Below, in pieces: positions 41,359 through 50,050 of a stretch of DNA of 64,000 nucleotides (positions are counted from its first letter, which is position 1; the number at the start of each line of letters is the position of its first letter). The notes beneath the pieces were generated by a model that saw only the letters and a program-made list of their open reading frames with translations, searched no databases and was not told the DNA's origin. This DNA is from Heliomicrobium gestii. Lineage in GTDB: Bacteria > Bacillota > Desulfitobacteriia > Heliobacteriales > Heliobacteriaceae. The DNA lies in the NCBI RefSeq assembly GCF_009877435.1, contig NZ_WXEX01000002.1, positions 186,001 to 250,000 of the forward strand, written 5' to 3'. Position numbers and translations under genes: made by a program.

Positions 41359-41835
41359 CTACACAGGCGTATCCGCCTGATTGATAAAGTATAACCCCAC
41401 CAGACAAAGGGCGATGCCGAGCACTTTTTTCGCCGTCAGGGCCTCGCTGAAGAACAACACCCCGATCGGGATGATCAACAAGGCAACAGCGGTATTGGAG
41501 ATAACGGGGGCGACGCTGATGTTGCCGCCGGCGCGGTAGGCGATCAAAAAGCCCATCTCCAGTCCAACGATGGAGAGTCCCAGGGCGATGCTCGTCCAGT
41601 TTACCTTGCGCAGCGATTCCATGAGTCCCCCCTCCTGGCTGAAAAAGGGGAACAGGAGTATACAAGCGGTCATCGCGGTCAGATAGGTCGTTGCCAAGGC
41701 CACAACAGGATTACTGTTCTGCGGCGTAATTTTCAAGAATAGATGGTAGGCAATGTTGGCGATGATGGTGAGTCCAATGGCGAGATAAAACAACAACAGT
41801 GACCGTTCCCTTCTTTCGACATTCCCAGCCATCAT
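41359..41835 (-). CDS. EamA-like membrane protein (half-size drug/metabolite transporter)
   Basis: Five hydrophobic helices and a single EamA domain of 158 residues (LGLSIVGLEMGFLIAYRAGG, VAPVISNTAVALLIIPIGVL, KKVLGIALCLVGLYFI). Full DMT transporters have two such domains; half-size forms act as dimers. The substrate is unknown. The ATG at 41835 directly overlaps a TACAAT box and has no ribosome site, so the true start may be a TTG about 35 nt inside, after AAGGGAA. Confidence 0.78.
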   Translation of the reverse strand: MMAGNVERRERSLLLFYLAIGLTIIANIAYHLFLKITPQNSNPVVALATTYLTAMTACILLFPFFSQEGGLMESLRKVNWTSIALGLSIVGLEMGFLIAYRAGGNISVAPVISNTAVALLIIPIGVLFFSEALTAKKVLGIALCLVGLYFINQADTPV

Positions 41836-41966
41836 TGTAACAGATTTATCGCCTATGACGCATCCACCCCGCCCATTGCAGGAGGTGCCCCTTATACTCG
41901 TTTACAAGGTCCGTCCGTGTTCTCTGCATTCACACTTCTCCGGCTTCCGCGCCCTATCCCCCTCTG

Positions 41967-42515
41967 TTACGCTCCTTTGCGAAGGCTTGTGGCCAACCCA
42001 TAGCCGAGGATCAACGATATTAGCACGATAAACTGCGGCTTTCCATGAACCAAATGATCATGGATCCATCCGTAAAACGATGTACCGAAGGAAAGGGCGC
42101 CATAAAACCAGACAACCCATAGGGAAATCACCAGTAGAGGTGCGGCGAATCCGAGCAGGCGCATGCCATCCATTCTCCAACGGCCCTGTCTTTGCGCTTG
42201 CCGGTACAGGTGATCCAGGCCTAAAGCGACACCGCTCAACAGATACATGGCACAGGTGAGCAGCGCCCCTTCCAGTCGTCCCCCTGCGCCTGACGCCACC
42301 TGTTCTCGCCAGTGGGATTCCACGTTCGCGCTGGTCATGAGCGACAGGATCACCACCAGGAAGTGAAGGACATTCCTTACAAAAGGAAAATCACCCCTTT
42401 TATCCACATTATCCACAGTTCTCACATCATTCACATTGCTCACATTACCCACGTTCCACACATTATCCCCATTATTCACAGAAGCCGGCTTATCCACGTC
42501 ACCCACATTGTCCAC
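41967..42515 (-). CDS. membrane protein with a tripeptide-repeat N-terminus
   Basis: The C-terminal 140 residues have about four membrane helices (VLHFLVVILSLMTSA, LLTCAMYLLSGVALGL, LLVISLWVVWFYGAL, FIVLISLILGYGLA). The first 41 residues are built of triplets ending in Val (DNV, GDV, WNV, GNV, SNV, NDV, RTV, DNV) encoded by an uninterrupted array of 9-bp units. GTG 42515 has GGAGG 6 nt upstream, so the repeats appear to be translated. Family not recognised. The opposite strand of the repeats spells DnaA-box consensus (see 42400-42516). Confidence 0.65.
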   Translation of the reverse strand: MDNVGDVDKPASVNNGDNVWNVGNVSNVNDVRTVDNVDKRGDFPFVRNVLHFLVVILSLMTSANVESHWREQVASGAGGRLEGALLTCAMYLLSGVALGLDHLYRQAQRQGRWRMDGMRLLGFAAPLLVISLWVVWFYGALSFGTSFYGWIHDHLVHGKPQFIVLISLILGYGLATSLRKGA

Positions 42516-42516
42516 A
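42400..42516 (+). repeat. thirteen tandem 9-bp units with DnaA-box consensus TTATCCACA
   Basis: Phased every 9 bp: two perfect TTATCCACA (42400, 42409), then GTTCTCACA, TCATTCACA, TTGCTCACA, TTACCCACG, TTCCACACA, TTATCCCCA, TTATTCACA, one diverged unit (GAAGCCGGC, 42481), TTATCCACG, TCACCCACA, TTGTCCACA. It lies inside the 5' coding end of the membrane-protein gene on the other strand. Confidence 0.85.
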
Positions 42517-42642
42517 CCTATCCCCTCCTCACGGACTCAAACAAGAAAACACAACGTCATCTTGGCATAAGATTACATCTAAATTTTAGCGATATATCTA
42601 TATTTTTTCAATAGCACTTGCACTATCCTGCCTTATCTGCCC

Positions 42643-42782
42643 CTCCCTTTGCCCTTTCCCTTTGCTCGATGCTCGATTTCCGATATTCGATATTCGATAT
42701 TCGATATTCGATGGTCGTTGTTCATTGATCGTTGTTCATTGGTCATTGGTCGACGCTCTCTGTTCGATACCCGATTTCGATT
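42643..42782. repeat. degenerate heptanucleotide satellite (GATATTC units)
   Basis: Four exact GATATTC copies (42682-42709) are flanked by decayed relatives (CTCGATG, TTCGATG, TTCATTGATC, GTTGTTCATTGGTC). Similar sequences that translate as short ISNIEYR-like phrases are known as dispersed low-complexity DNA in several bacterial genomes. Confidence 0.7.
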
Positions 42783-42788
42783 CCACAC

Positions 42789-42832
42789 AAAAAAGCCAGG
42801 GGTATCGCCCCCCAGCCGCATAGAATCCCCTG
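42789..42832 (-). terminator. terminator at the end of the tct operon
   Basis: CAGGGG / CCCCTG stem with a long loop; leftward exit has six U. Located 34 nt past the tctC stop. Confidence 0.6.
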
Positions 42833-42865
42833 CCCGTTAACGTACCAAGATTTTTTTCGCGCTCC

Positions 42866-43867
42866 TCAACTGCCCCGGTTCAAACCGTATTGTTCGATCA
42901 GCTTCTTCGCATCGTCATCGTACTGGTCGCAGTAAGCCGCAAATTCTTCGCCAGAGAGATACTCCGCCGGCTGACCGATCCGTTCCATATCTTTCAGATA
43001 CTCCGGATCCTTGCAAATGTTTCGGAAACCGTCACGAAGCTTTTTGACGATCGCCGGATCGGTTCCGGCCGGCACAGAGAAGCCCCGTCGTATATCGGAA
43101 ACAAAGGGGTAGCCCAACTCCTTGAAGGTAGGCGCCTCTTTGACCATGTCGTGCCGTTTTTCGGCGGCGATGGCCAGGGGGCGCAGCTTGTCGAGACTGC
43201 GCATCATATCATTCAGGTTGCCGATGATGGCGTCCACATGACCGCCCAAGAGAGCCACATTCTGATCGGCCGACCCCTGAAAAGGCACCGGTGTGACGGT
43301 GATGCCGAGGACATCCTGCATCTTCAACAGCGCCATATGGTGACCGGTGAAGGTGCCGACGATGCCGACGGTTAGCTTTCCTTCTCGTTTCTTCGCCTCG
43401 GTGATGAATCCATCGAGATCATCCACACGGCTTGCCTTATTGACGATGAGCATCTGGGGATCGTTGACCACCTGGGCGATGTGGATGAAGTCATCCTTCT
43501 TAAAGGTGGCCTGCGGGCTGAGCGATTGAAGGATAAAATGGGGCGCATTGATCCCGCCGATCGTGTACCCGTCGGGGCGGGCCCGGGCGATCTCGGTGAA
43601 GCCAACCTGTCCGCCTGCGCCCACCTTGTACTCAAAGGCGATGGGCTGGTTGAATTGTTTCTTCCAGTACTTTTCGACGATGCGCGCCTGAACGTCACTG
43701 GAACCGCCGGCAGTAAAGGCGATGACCAGGGACACGGGCTTGGTCGGATAGTCGCCGGGAGCGCCGGCGCCTGTCTGAGTTGTCCCTTTGGCGCAGCCGC
43801 CCACCATCAGGAGAAAGGCCAGTAAGAGGGCGATGGCGGCCAGCTTGCGTGGCATTGAAGGCATCAT
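42866..43867 (-). CDS. tctC: tripartite tricarboxylate transporter substrate-binding lipoprotein (second TctC)
   Basis: Extracytoplasmic solute receptor of the TctC/Bug family, capturing carboxylates for TctAB. Lipoprotein signal LLLAFLLMVGGC. Ligand-binding loops: VIAFTAGGSSDVQARIVEKYW, GAGGQVGFTEIARARPDGYTIG, and GHVDAIIGNLNDMM. ATG 43867 follows GGAGGG by 7 nt. The C-terminal AEYLSGEEFAAYCDQYD is shared with the paralogue at 46194, to which it is similar throughout. It is 28 nt after tctA. Confidence 0.92.
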   Translation of the reverse strand: MMPSMPRKLAAIALLLAFLLMVGGCAKGTTQTGAGAPGDYPTKPVSLVIAFTAGGSSDVQARIVEKYWKKQFNQPIAFEYKVGAGGQVGFTEIARARPDGYTIGGINAPHFILQSLSPQATFKKDDFIHIAQVVNDPQMLIVNKASRVDDLDGFITEAKKREGKLTVGIVGTFTGHHMALLKMQDVLGITVTPVPFQGSADQNVALLGGHVDAIIGNLNDMMRSLDKLRPLAIAAEKRHDMVKEAPTFKELGYPFVSDIRRGFSVPAGTDPAIVKKLRDGFRNICKDPEYLKDMERIGQPAEYLSGEEFAAYCDQYDDDAKKLIEQYGLNRGS

Positions 43868-43895
43868 CGAATTTCCCTCCATTCCCAAGAAAGGG

Positions 43896-45413
43896 TCAAC
43901 CGTCCTCAGTGATCGCCGGTGGTCCGCCACGGCCGCTATTGCGGAAGCGACCATAGAGGGACAGCGACGTGAGTCCCAGGGCCAGCAGCAGCAGAGACAG
44001 ACTGATCGGCCGCTGCAAGAGGATGGTCAGACTCCCCTCTCCCATGCTGAGAGTCTGTTTGAGCGACGTTTCCAGCATGCCAGCGAGAACGGTCGTCAGG
44101 ATGAGCGGCGCGGCAGGCATGTCGATCTTGCGCATCCACCAGCCGAGGAGACCAAAGAAGAGGGCGATCCAGACATCGAGCAGTTTCTCGCGGACGCTGT
44201 AGGCGCCGATGAAGGAACAGACCAGAACGACCGGCGCCAGCAAGGGGTAGGGAACCCGCACCAGGCGCGCCCAAATCCCGACCAAGGGCAGGTTGAGCAC
44301 GACGAGGATGACATTGCCGATGTACATGGAGGCGATGATCGCCCAGACGAGGTCGGCGTTCTTTTCAAACAGGGTGGGTCCCGGCTGCAAACCGTACATC
44401 ATGAACCCGCCGAGGAGAACCGCCAGGGCGGGTCCGGAGGGAATGCCGAAGGAAAAGAGCGGAACGAAGCCGCCGCTGGTGGTGGCGTTGTTGGCGCCTT
44501 CCGGAGCGGCCACCCCCGAGAGGCTGCCTTGACCGAATTCTTCCGGTTTTTTGGCCAAGCGCTTTTCAGCGTCATAGGCGACAAAAGCGGTCACGGCGGG
44601 ACTGCACCCCGGCAACAGCCCCAGAAAAAAACCGATGACGGTGGAACGGAGCATCGCTGGCAGGGTCTCGCGGATATCAGCCCAAGTGGGCATGAGACCC
44701 GTCAGCTTTTTTCCGTACACTTTAACGGTTGGGTTTTCTACATTGGAGAGGATTTCGGCAACGGCGAAAAGGCCGATGACGACACTGATGAAATCAATGC
44801 CAGACATGAGGTCCACCTGGCCGAAGGTAAACCGTGAAACACCGGTGATCGGGTCCATCCCGACCATGGCCACCAAAAACCCGAGAAGCGCCGAGATCAG
44901 CCCTTTGACAAAGGAACGCCCCGTCAGGTTGACAACGACGCTGAGGGCCAGGCACATCAGGGCCACGTATTCGGGCGGGCCAAAGCGAAGCGCCCAACCG
45001 GCGAAGGTGGGAGCGAAAAAGGTGAGGCCGATCAGGCTCAACGTACCGGCAACAAAGGAGGAGATGGCGGCGATGGCCAGGGCCGGGCCCGCCCGCCCCT
45101 GGCGGGCCAAGGCGTATCCGTCCATGGCCGTGGGCACCGACGCGACCTCGCCGGGGATGTTGACGAGAATAGCCGTGGTGGAACCGCCGTACATGGCGCC
45201 GTAGTAGATCCCGCAGAGCATGATGATGGCCGGGGCGGGATCGAGGATGAGCGTCAACGGCAACAACATGGCGATGCCCGATGTGGGACCCAATCCCGGC
45301 AACACGCCGACAAGCGTCCCCAGCAGGCAGCCGAGGAAGGCGAAAAACAAATTGACCGGCGTCAGGGCATCGGCAAAACCGTGGATCAGCGGCGTCATGT
45401 ATTCCAACGGCAT
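43896..45413 (-). CDS. tctA: TctA, large membrane subunit of the tricarboxylate transporter
   Basis: About twelve membrane helices and the TctA signature: GTLVGVLPGLGPTSGIAMLLP, IYYGAMYGGSTTAILVNIPGE, PTAMDGYALARQGRAGPAL and the second half-repeat GFFLGLLPGCSPAVTAFVAYD. Length 505 is normal. GAGGAGG is 2 nt from the ATG at 45413 and 8 nt from a TTG at 45407, so either could be the start. It follows tctB by 27 nt. Confidence 0.95.
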   Translation of the reverse strand: MPLEYMTPLIHGFADALTPVNLFFAFLGCLLGTLVGVLPGLGPTSGIAMLLPLTLILDPAPAIIMLCGIYYGAMYGGSTTAILVNIPGEVASVPTAMDGYALARQGRAGPALAIAAISSFVAGTLSLIGLTFFAPTFAGWALRFGPPEYVALMCLALSVVVNLTGRSFVKGLISALLGFLVAMVGMDPITGVSRFTFGQVDLMSGIDFISVVIGLFAVAEILSNVENPTVKVYGKKLTGLMPTWADIRETLPAMLRSTVIGFFLGLLPGCSPAVTAFVAYDAEKRLAKKPEEFGQGSLSGVAAPEGANNATTSGGFVPLFSFGIPSGPALAVLLGGFMMYGLQPGPTLFEKNADLVWAIIASMYIGNVILVVLNLPLVGIWARLVRVPYPLLAPVVLVCSFIGAYSVREKLLDVWIALFFGLLGWWMRKIDMPAAPLILTTVLAGMLETSLKQTLSMGEGSLTILLQRPISLSLLLLALGLTSLSLYGRFRNSGRGGPPAITEDG

Positions 45414-45440
45414 CGCCTCCTCGCTACCGATAGGCCAAGA

Positions 45441-46151
45441 TCAGAACCCGCTCCATCCGACCGGCAAGGGCAACGCAAGCAGTTCACGAAAAACGAGGAC
45501 AGTAGTGGCGCCGAGCAAAGCGCCATAGAGCACACACCGCCACCAGGCATACCGTCCCAGACGGCGGGTGAGCAGGGTCACCATGCCAACGGTTGCGCTG
45601 CCAAACCCGAGGACATCCATGGCGAGCACGTATACGGCGACGAGAAGAAAAAGTTCTGCCACGGCCAGAAATTCTCCGTGCGATACGATCGGCCCCCGCA
45701 TCTCCGAATCCGAAGTATTTGGATAAGTCGCTTCCTGCGCCTGCGTTTCCTGATCCCTTTTTTCGTTATCCTTTGTATCGTTGCCCTTTGTTCCCCGGCC
45801 CTTCGTTTCGTGGTCCTTTGTTTCGCGATCCTGCATTTCCCGCTCTGTCGCTGCCAGTTCCTGTCCCTCATGATGTTGCGTTTGCGATGCAAGGCCGCCG
45901 CCCTGTTGCCATTGCCTCTCTCTGCCCCACTCCTGCTGCCCGATTCGTCCTCTGCTGGCAAAATAATCTTTGAGGGCGCGAGCCGTCAGCAAAAGGGATA
46001 AGAAGGCGAGCAACAGCCCGATCCACAAGGGCAAGACACCCGGCGCCATGCCGGCGCCAACAGCGCCCCGGGGCATCGCCGCAGCCGATACGACGGCGGC
46101 GACGGCCAACAGAAAACACGCAACGCTTGAGGCCATCTCCGCCTGCCACAT
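45441..46151 (-). CDS. tctB: TctB, small membrane subunit with an unusual repeat insertion
   Basis: Four helices as in TctB (ACFLLAVAAVVSAAAM, VLPLWIGLLLAFLSLLL, FLAVAELFLLVAVYVLAMDV, CVLYGALLGATTVLVFREL). The usual protein is about 150-170 residues; here some 85 extra hydrophilic residues sit between helices 2 and 3, including pentapeptide repeats of the type ETKDH, ETKGR, GTKGN, DTKDN, EKRDQ, ETQAQ. ATG 46151 with AGGTGA 5 nt upstream is preferred over GTG 46160. Confidence 0.85.
   Translation of the reverse strand: MWQAEMASSVACFLLAVAAVVSAAAMPRGAVGAGMAPGVLPLWIGLLLAFLSLLLTARALKDYFASRGRIGQQEWGRERQWQQGGGLASQTQHHEGQELAATEREMQDRETKDHETKGRGTKGNDTKDNEKRDQETQAQEATYPNTSDSEMRGPIVSHGEFLAVAELFLLVAVYVLAMDVLGFGSATVGMVTLLTRRLGRYAWWRCVLYGALLGATTVLVFRELLALPLPVGWSGF
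45731..45850. repeat. eight tandem 15-bp repeats inside tctB
   Basis: Units of consensus TTTCGTGATCCTTTG (plus strand) phased every 15 bp from 45731; they encode the E/D-T-K-x-x pentapeptides of the TctB loop. Confidence 0.85.
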
Positions 46152-46193
46152 GTCGCTCACCTGCCAGGTCGGTCGACCCTCGACCCTGTTTTT

Positions 46194-47204
46194 CTACGGG
46201 GTGTTGTTCAAGCCGTATTTCTCAATCAATCCCTTGGCTTCAACAAAATACCGGTCACAGTAGGCGGTAAAATCCTCGCCGGAGAGGTACTCGGCCGGTT
46301 GCCCGATCTTCTCCATGTCTTCCTGGTAGCCGGCGTCCTGGCAGATTTTCCGGAATCCCTCACGCAGCCGCGCCACCGTCTCCGGATCGGTTCCGGCGGG
46401 CACGGAAAATCCACGGCGGATATCGGAGGTGAAATCATAGCCGAGTTCCTTGAAGGTGGGCACATTGCGGATCACAGAGTGGCGTTTCTCCGAGGCGATG
46501 GCGAGCATGCGGAACTTCTCCATGCCGCGCATGACATCATTGAGGTTGCCGATGATCGCGTCCACCTTCCCCTCTGCCAGCGCCTTGGTCTGATCAGCAG
46601 CCCCTTCGAAGGGCACGGCCGTGAACGACAGGCCAACAAGATCCTGCATCTTGAGCAGCGCCAGATGGTGACCGGAAAGGAAGCCGACGACGCCGACGGT
46701 CATCTGCCCCTTTTTTCGCTTCGCTTCATCAATCAATTCGTTCAGACTGCGGATCGGGCTGGTTTTACTGACGATGAGCAACTGCGGGTCATTGACCACC
46801 TGGGCGATATGGATGAAGTCATCCTTCTTAAATGTCGCCTTGGCGCCGAGCGATTGCAGGAGGATGTGGGGCACGTTGACGCCGCCGATGACAGAGCCGT
46901 CGGGACGCCCTTGGGCGATGGCCGTGAAGCCGACCTGCCCGCCGGCGCCGGTCTTGTACTCGATGGCCATGGGCCGGTTAAAATACTTTGACCAGTACTT
47001 TTCGACGATTTTGGCCTGGATATCGCTTGAACCGCCGGCCGGAAAGGCGATGATCAGGGTGACCGGCTCAGCCAAGCCGCTGCCAGAGGTGTTTTTACCG
47101 CCAATCTGGGCGCATCCCACAATGAACGACGCAAGCAACAGAGTCAGCGACAACAAAGCAATGGGCAAAAGCCTCAGCGCGCTCCATTGCATCCTCTTTC
47201 CCAC
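46194..47204 (-). CDS. tctC: tripartite tricarboxylate transporter substrate-binding lipoprotein (first TctC)
   Basis: First gene of the tct operon. Lipoprotein signal LTLLLASFIVGC; binding motifs IIAFPAGGSSDIQAKIVEKYW, GAGGQVGFTAIAQGRPDGSVIG and KVDAIIGNLNDVM. GTG 47204 is 6 nt from GGAGGG and gives a normal basic signal peptide; ATG 47192 is an alternative. It is a close paralogue of the tctC at 42866, so the transporter has two receptors bracketing tctB-tctA. Confidence 0.92.
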   Translation of the reverse strand: MGKRMQWSALRLLPIALLSLTLLLASFIVGCAQIGGKNTSGSGLAEPVTLIIAFPAGGSSDIQAKIVEKYWSKYFNRPMAIEYKTGAGGQVGFTAIAQGRPDGSVIGGVNVPHILLQSLGAKATFKKDDFIHIAQVVNDPQLLIVSKTSPIRSLNELIDEAKRKKGQMTVGVVGFLSGHHLALLKMQDLVGLSFTAVPFEGAADQTKALAEGKVDAIIGNLNDVMRGMEKFRMLAIASEKRHSVIRNVPTFKELGYDFTSDIRRGFSVPAGTDPETVARLREGFRKICQDAGYQEDMEKIGQPAEYLSGEDFTAYCDRYFVEAKGLIEKYGLNNTP

Positions 47205-47334
47205 GGGCGTCCCTCCCATGATCTCCAATGGATTGGCAACCAAATCGGCAAGCCGGATCAAGGTGAAGCAAATGTATGTCCACCGCAACCGGAAAAGTCC
47301 TACACCGTTACCGACTCATGGGAGCCGTTGCCGG

Positions 47335-47356
47335 TGAACAGTGTTCAACCTGTTCA
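47335..47356. promoter_or_regulatory. TGAACA-G-TGTTCA palindrome plus a third half-site upstream of tct
   Basis: A perfect 13-bp palindrome (47335-47347) followed by another TGTTCA (47351-47356), next to a TATAAT reading leftward (47373-47368). Candidate operator for the tct operon. Confidence 0.4.
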
Positions 47357-47401
47357 TCGGGTCACTTATTATATATGGGATCGCAAATGATTTATTCCCA
47401 T

Positions 47402-47438
47402 AAAAAAAAAGCCGCCATCCGGCTGACGGATTCGGCTC
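47402..47438 (-). terminator. intrinsic terminator of the gerA-gerC operon
   Basis: AGCCG.ATCCG / CGGAT.CGGCT type hairpin with nine U on the minus strand, 29 nt past the gerC stop. Confidence 0.85.
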
Positions 47439-47466
47439 TCATTCGGCGCTGCATCGAAAAACCGGT

Positions 47467-48591
47467 TCACTTCTCGGGAAAGTCAAGACCAAACCCCTTC
47501 GTGTCTGTCGACCCCCTGATCGTCACTTTGGCCTCGACAGTGAGCACCGCTCCAGAATCCTGGCGACGGTTATCGCCCGGACAATACCGGAACGCCAATT
47601 CTCTGGCGCCGATGATATCGATGCCCCGTTGTTTCTCACGCTCGTAGAGGGCTTTGCACCGGGACGCGATGAGATCTTCCACGTTCTTTTCCAGGGTGCT
47701 CAATTGTTCGTTGGTAAAGGCGGTGCGCACCTCTGTCTCCCGGATCAGGGCTTGACAGGAGATGCGTTTCCAGACGGAAAGAGACGTTGCGGATGGGCTC
47801 ACCTGTTGCGTCGTATCGCTTTTGGTGAGCAGTAAGGTAACGTGCTTATCCTGCACCGTCGGATGAGGCACGCTGATAATGGCGCGCCGGATCTCGTCGC
47901 GCAAAAAGTTCAGGTATAAGGTCTCATCCGTGGAGATCGTGTCCTTCAGGCGGTAGTCTTGGAGCAGGGCGATCCCCTCGACAGAGACTTTGTCCTCGTT
48001 CAGGTGACGCTTCACGGTGATCAGCGGCAACATGGTCAGATGGTCGCCAATGAGGCTTTGGGTCAAAAACTCGCGGATGTTCGTGTCCAGCGTCTTGGAA
48101 GAGACGGTTTTCGCCGTGCGCAATAGTTCGTAGAGATAGATACCCACATGCTGTTCGCCTTTTAGTTTGACATTCATCAGCGCCTCGGGGTCGCCATCAT
48201 AAATCAGCACATTGGTGCGCACCAGAAACTCTTCGCGGCGATCAAAGCTATCGATGAAGGTTTCTAATCCCCGCTCAGCCGCCCGCCGGGTAAAGAGCAG
48301 CGTCCGGTTCTGAGTAAAATTCACCCGCAGGGCCGACGATTCACTCAGTTGATTGATGGCTTCGCCGACCGTTTTGGCCTGGGTTTTAAAAATCAGCCGT
48401 TGCATCACCTGCGTTTCTTTCGTCGACCCTCGCTGCGGGTGAAAAGCTTCAAAGTACAGGATCGGCGAACCGTCTTCCGCCACATCGACCAGGACGGCGC
48501 TCGTAAAGAGCACTTTATCGATATCCTGATAGCTGAAACACCCCGCAAGTGTCGCGCTAACACCGATCAACAGCAGCAACAGCCTGCTCAT
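47467..48591 (-). CDS. gerC: Ger(x)C family spore germination lipoprotein
   Basis: Subunit C of a GerA-type nutrient receptor, held in the spore inner membrane. Lipoprotein signal LLLLIGVSATLAGC. Ger(x)C features: DIDKVLFTSAVLVDVAEDG, KTVGEAINQLSESSALRVNFTQNRTLLF, and the C-terminal domain FTNEQLSTLEKNVEDLIASRC. 374 residues is standard. It follows gerA by 61 nt. The germinant is not predictable. Confidence 0.93.
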   Translation of the reverse strand: MSRLLLLLIGVSATLAGCFSYQDIDKVLFTSAVLVDVAEDGSPILYFEAFHPQRGSTKETQVMQRLIFKTQAKTVGEAINQLSESSALRVNFTQNRTLLFTRRAAERGLETFIDSFDRREEFLVRTNVLIYDGDPEALMNVKLKGEQHVGIYLYELLRTAKTVSSKTLDTNIREFLTQSLIGDHLTMLPLITVKRHLNEDKVSVEGIALLQDYRLKDTISTDETLYLNFLRDEIRRAIISVPHPTVQDKHVTLLLTKSDTTQQVSPSATSLSVWKRISCQALIRETEVRTAFTNEQLSTLEKNVEDLIASRCKALYEREKQRGIDIIGARELAFRYCPGDNRRQDSGAVLTVEAKVTIRGSTDTKGFGLDFPEK

Positions 48592-48652
48592 GGCCTCGCC
48601 ACCCGGTCAGCGGCAGGTCGCGCCTTTCTCATCGACAGCCCCCTCCGAACCA

Positions 48653-50050
48653 TTACCGCAACAGGCGGTAGGAGATGTGCCGGAGATCCCCTCGCAGCAC
48701 CACATCCTGTGAGGATAGATTCAGCTTTTTCACCGTTCCGATGGGATAGAGATAGGGATAGCCGCAACTGGATAGGGAGCCCAGGTGCGCAATGAGCAGG
48801 ACCGCACAGATCCAAAAGCCATGCAACCCCAGTATCGTGGAGGAGAAGATAAAGATGACGGCACCTATCGTCACAGAGCCGTTCAGTTTTGGATTGAGAT
48901 AGGAAGCGGTGGCGAAAATGCCGGTGATGACGATGGTGATCTCCGATGTGAGCCCGGCGCCGATGGCCGCTTCCCCGAGGATCAAGGCCGATACGATGCT
49001 GAGCGGTTGGCCGATCGTCGGCGGCAGCCGCTTGCCGGCCTCTCGGGAGAACTCAAAAAACGCCATCATTAAAAGCAGTTCCATCACCGTCGGGAAGGGC
49101 ACCCCCACCCTAGAGGAAGACATGCGGATCACAAAGCGGATGGGAATCAGCGAGTGGTGATAGGTGACGAGGGCGATATAGAACCCCGGCAATAAGACCG
49201 CCACCAAGTAGGCGAAGAAGCGAAGCAGCCGGTGGAAATTGACCATGTACTTGTTCAAATAGTAATCGTCAGGGGCGTGAAAGTGTTCCACAAAAAAGTA
49301 GGGGGCGGTGATCGCGCTGGAACTGCCTTCCACGAGAATGACGATCTTGCCTTCAAAGAGTTTCGCCGTCACCGAGTCCGGCCGTTCCGTAAAACCGACC
49401 GTATCGAACATGGTCCATTTGTGCTTGATCTGTTCCTCAATAAAGCTGGGGTCGGTCAAATACTCGATCTCCATGGCGGTTAACTTCTTGCGCATGGTTG
49501 CGATCAGCCTGGGGGGAGCAAGCCCCTTGATGTAGGCCAGCACCACCGGCGTATTGGACTGTTTCCCCACCTGGAAGACCTCAAGCACGAAATCTGGCGT
49601 TTTGATTCGCTTTCGCAGCAAGGACACATTGTCCATGAGCTCTTCGTTGAAGGACTCTTTTGAGCCTCGGATGACGGGCTCATTCGTCGATGTTTCAACA
49701 GCCCGTGTGGCGATCTTCCGGGTATCGCAAAAGAGCGCCTCCGCGAAACCGTCAAAGAGCAGGACAACATTGCCGGAGAGAATATGCATGACCGCATCTT
49801 CCGGGGATTGCACATCGCCGACAACGCCCGCGAACAGGACTTGGCCTTTCACCTCATCCACACTGAGCGGCGCCCGGCTCATGGCCAGGAGTGGGAACAC
49901 GATGTATTCGCTGATGGCCCCCAAGTTGGCCATGGTGTCGGCAAAAAAGAGGTGCATCGTGGCCCCCGATACCACCACCTGTTTGTGCTTGATATCAAAG
50001 CTGTTTTGCAGCTTGTCCTGAATATAATTCAGGTAGTCCGTTGTCGTCAT
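48653..50050 (-). CDS. gerA: GerA family spore germination protein (A subunit)
   Basis: N-terminal soluble domain (DYLNYIQDKLQNSFD, LLFDGFAEALFCDTRKIATRAVE with the conserved stretch before EPVIRGSKESFNE) followed by five to six helices (FAYLVAVLLPGFYIALVTYH; EAGKRLPPTIGQPLSIVSALILGEAAIGAG). This is the A subunit of a GerA-type germinant receptor. The start at 50050 is preferred (MTTTDYL, GGTGACC upstream). A 33-bp duplication supplies a second similar start at 50083 (MTIIRQ). Confidence 0.93.
   Translation of the reverse strand: MTTTDYLNYIQDKLQNSFDIKHKQVVVSGATMHLFFADTMANLGAISEYIVFPLLAMSRAPLSVDEVKGQVLFAGVVGDVQSPEDAVMHILSGNVVLLFDGFAEALFCDTRKIATRAVETSTNEPVIRGSKESFNEELMDNVSLLRKRIKTPDFVLEVFQVGKQSNTPVVLAYIKGLAPPRLIATMRKKLTAMEIEYLTDPSFIEEQIKHKWTMFDTVGFTERPDSVTAKLFEGKIVILVEGSSSAITAPYFFVEHFHAPDDYYLNKYMVNFHRLLRFFAYLVAVLLPGFYIALVTYHHSLIPIRFVIRMSSSRVGVPFPTVMELLLMMAFFEFSREAGKRLPPTIGQPLSIVSALILGEAAIGAGLTSEITIVITGIFATASYLNPKLNGSVTIGAVIFIFSSTILGLHGFWICAVLLIAHLGSLSSCGYPYLYPIGTVKKLNLSSQDVVLRGDLRHISYRLLR

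Larger units (their letters stand above)
42516..42865. other. 350-nt gap holding a satellite and a terminator
   Basis: No gene supported. Contains the 7-bp satellite (42643-42782) and the terminator of the tct operon (42789-42832). A minus-strand frame (42633-42821) is only a reading of the satellite. Confidence 0.6.

Noticed and set aside
42633-42821. 62-codon minus frame with SNIEYRIS-type peptide
   Set aside because: It is simply a translation of the heptanucleotide satellite; such entries are known spurious gene calls.
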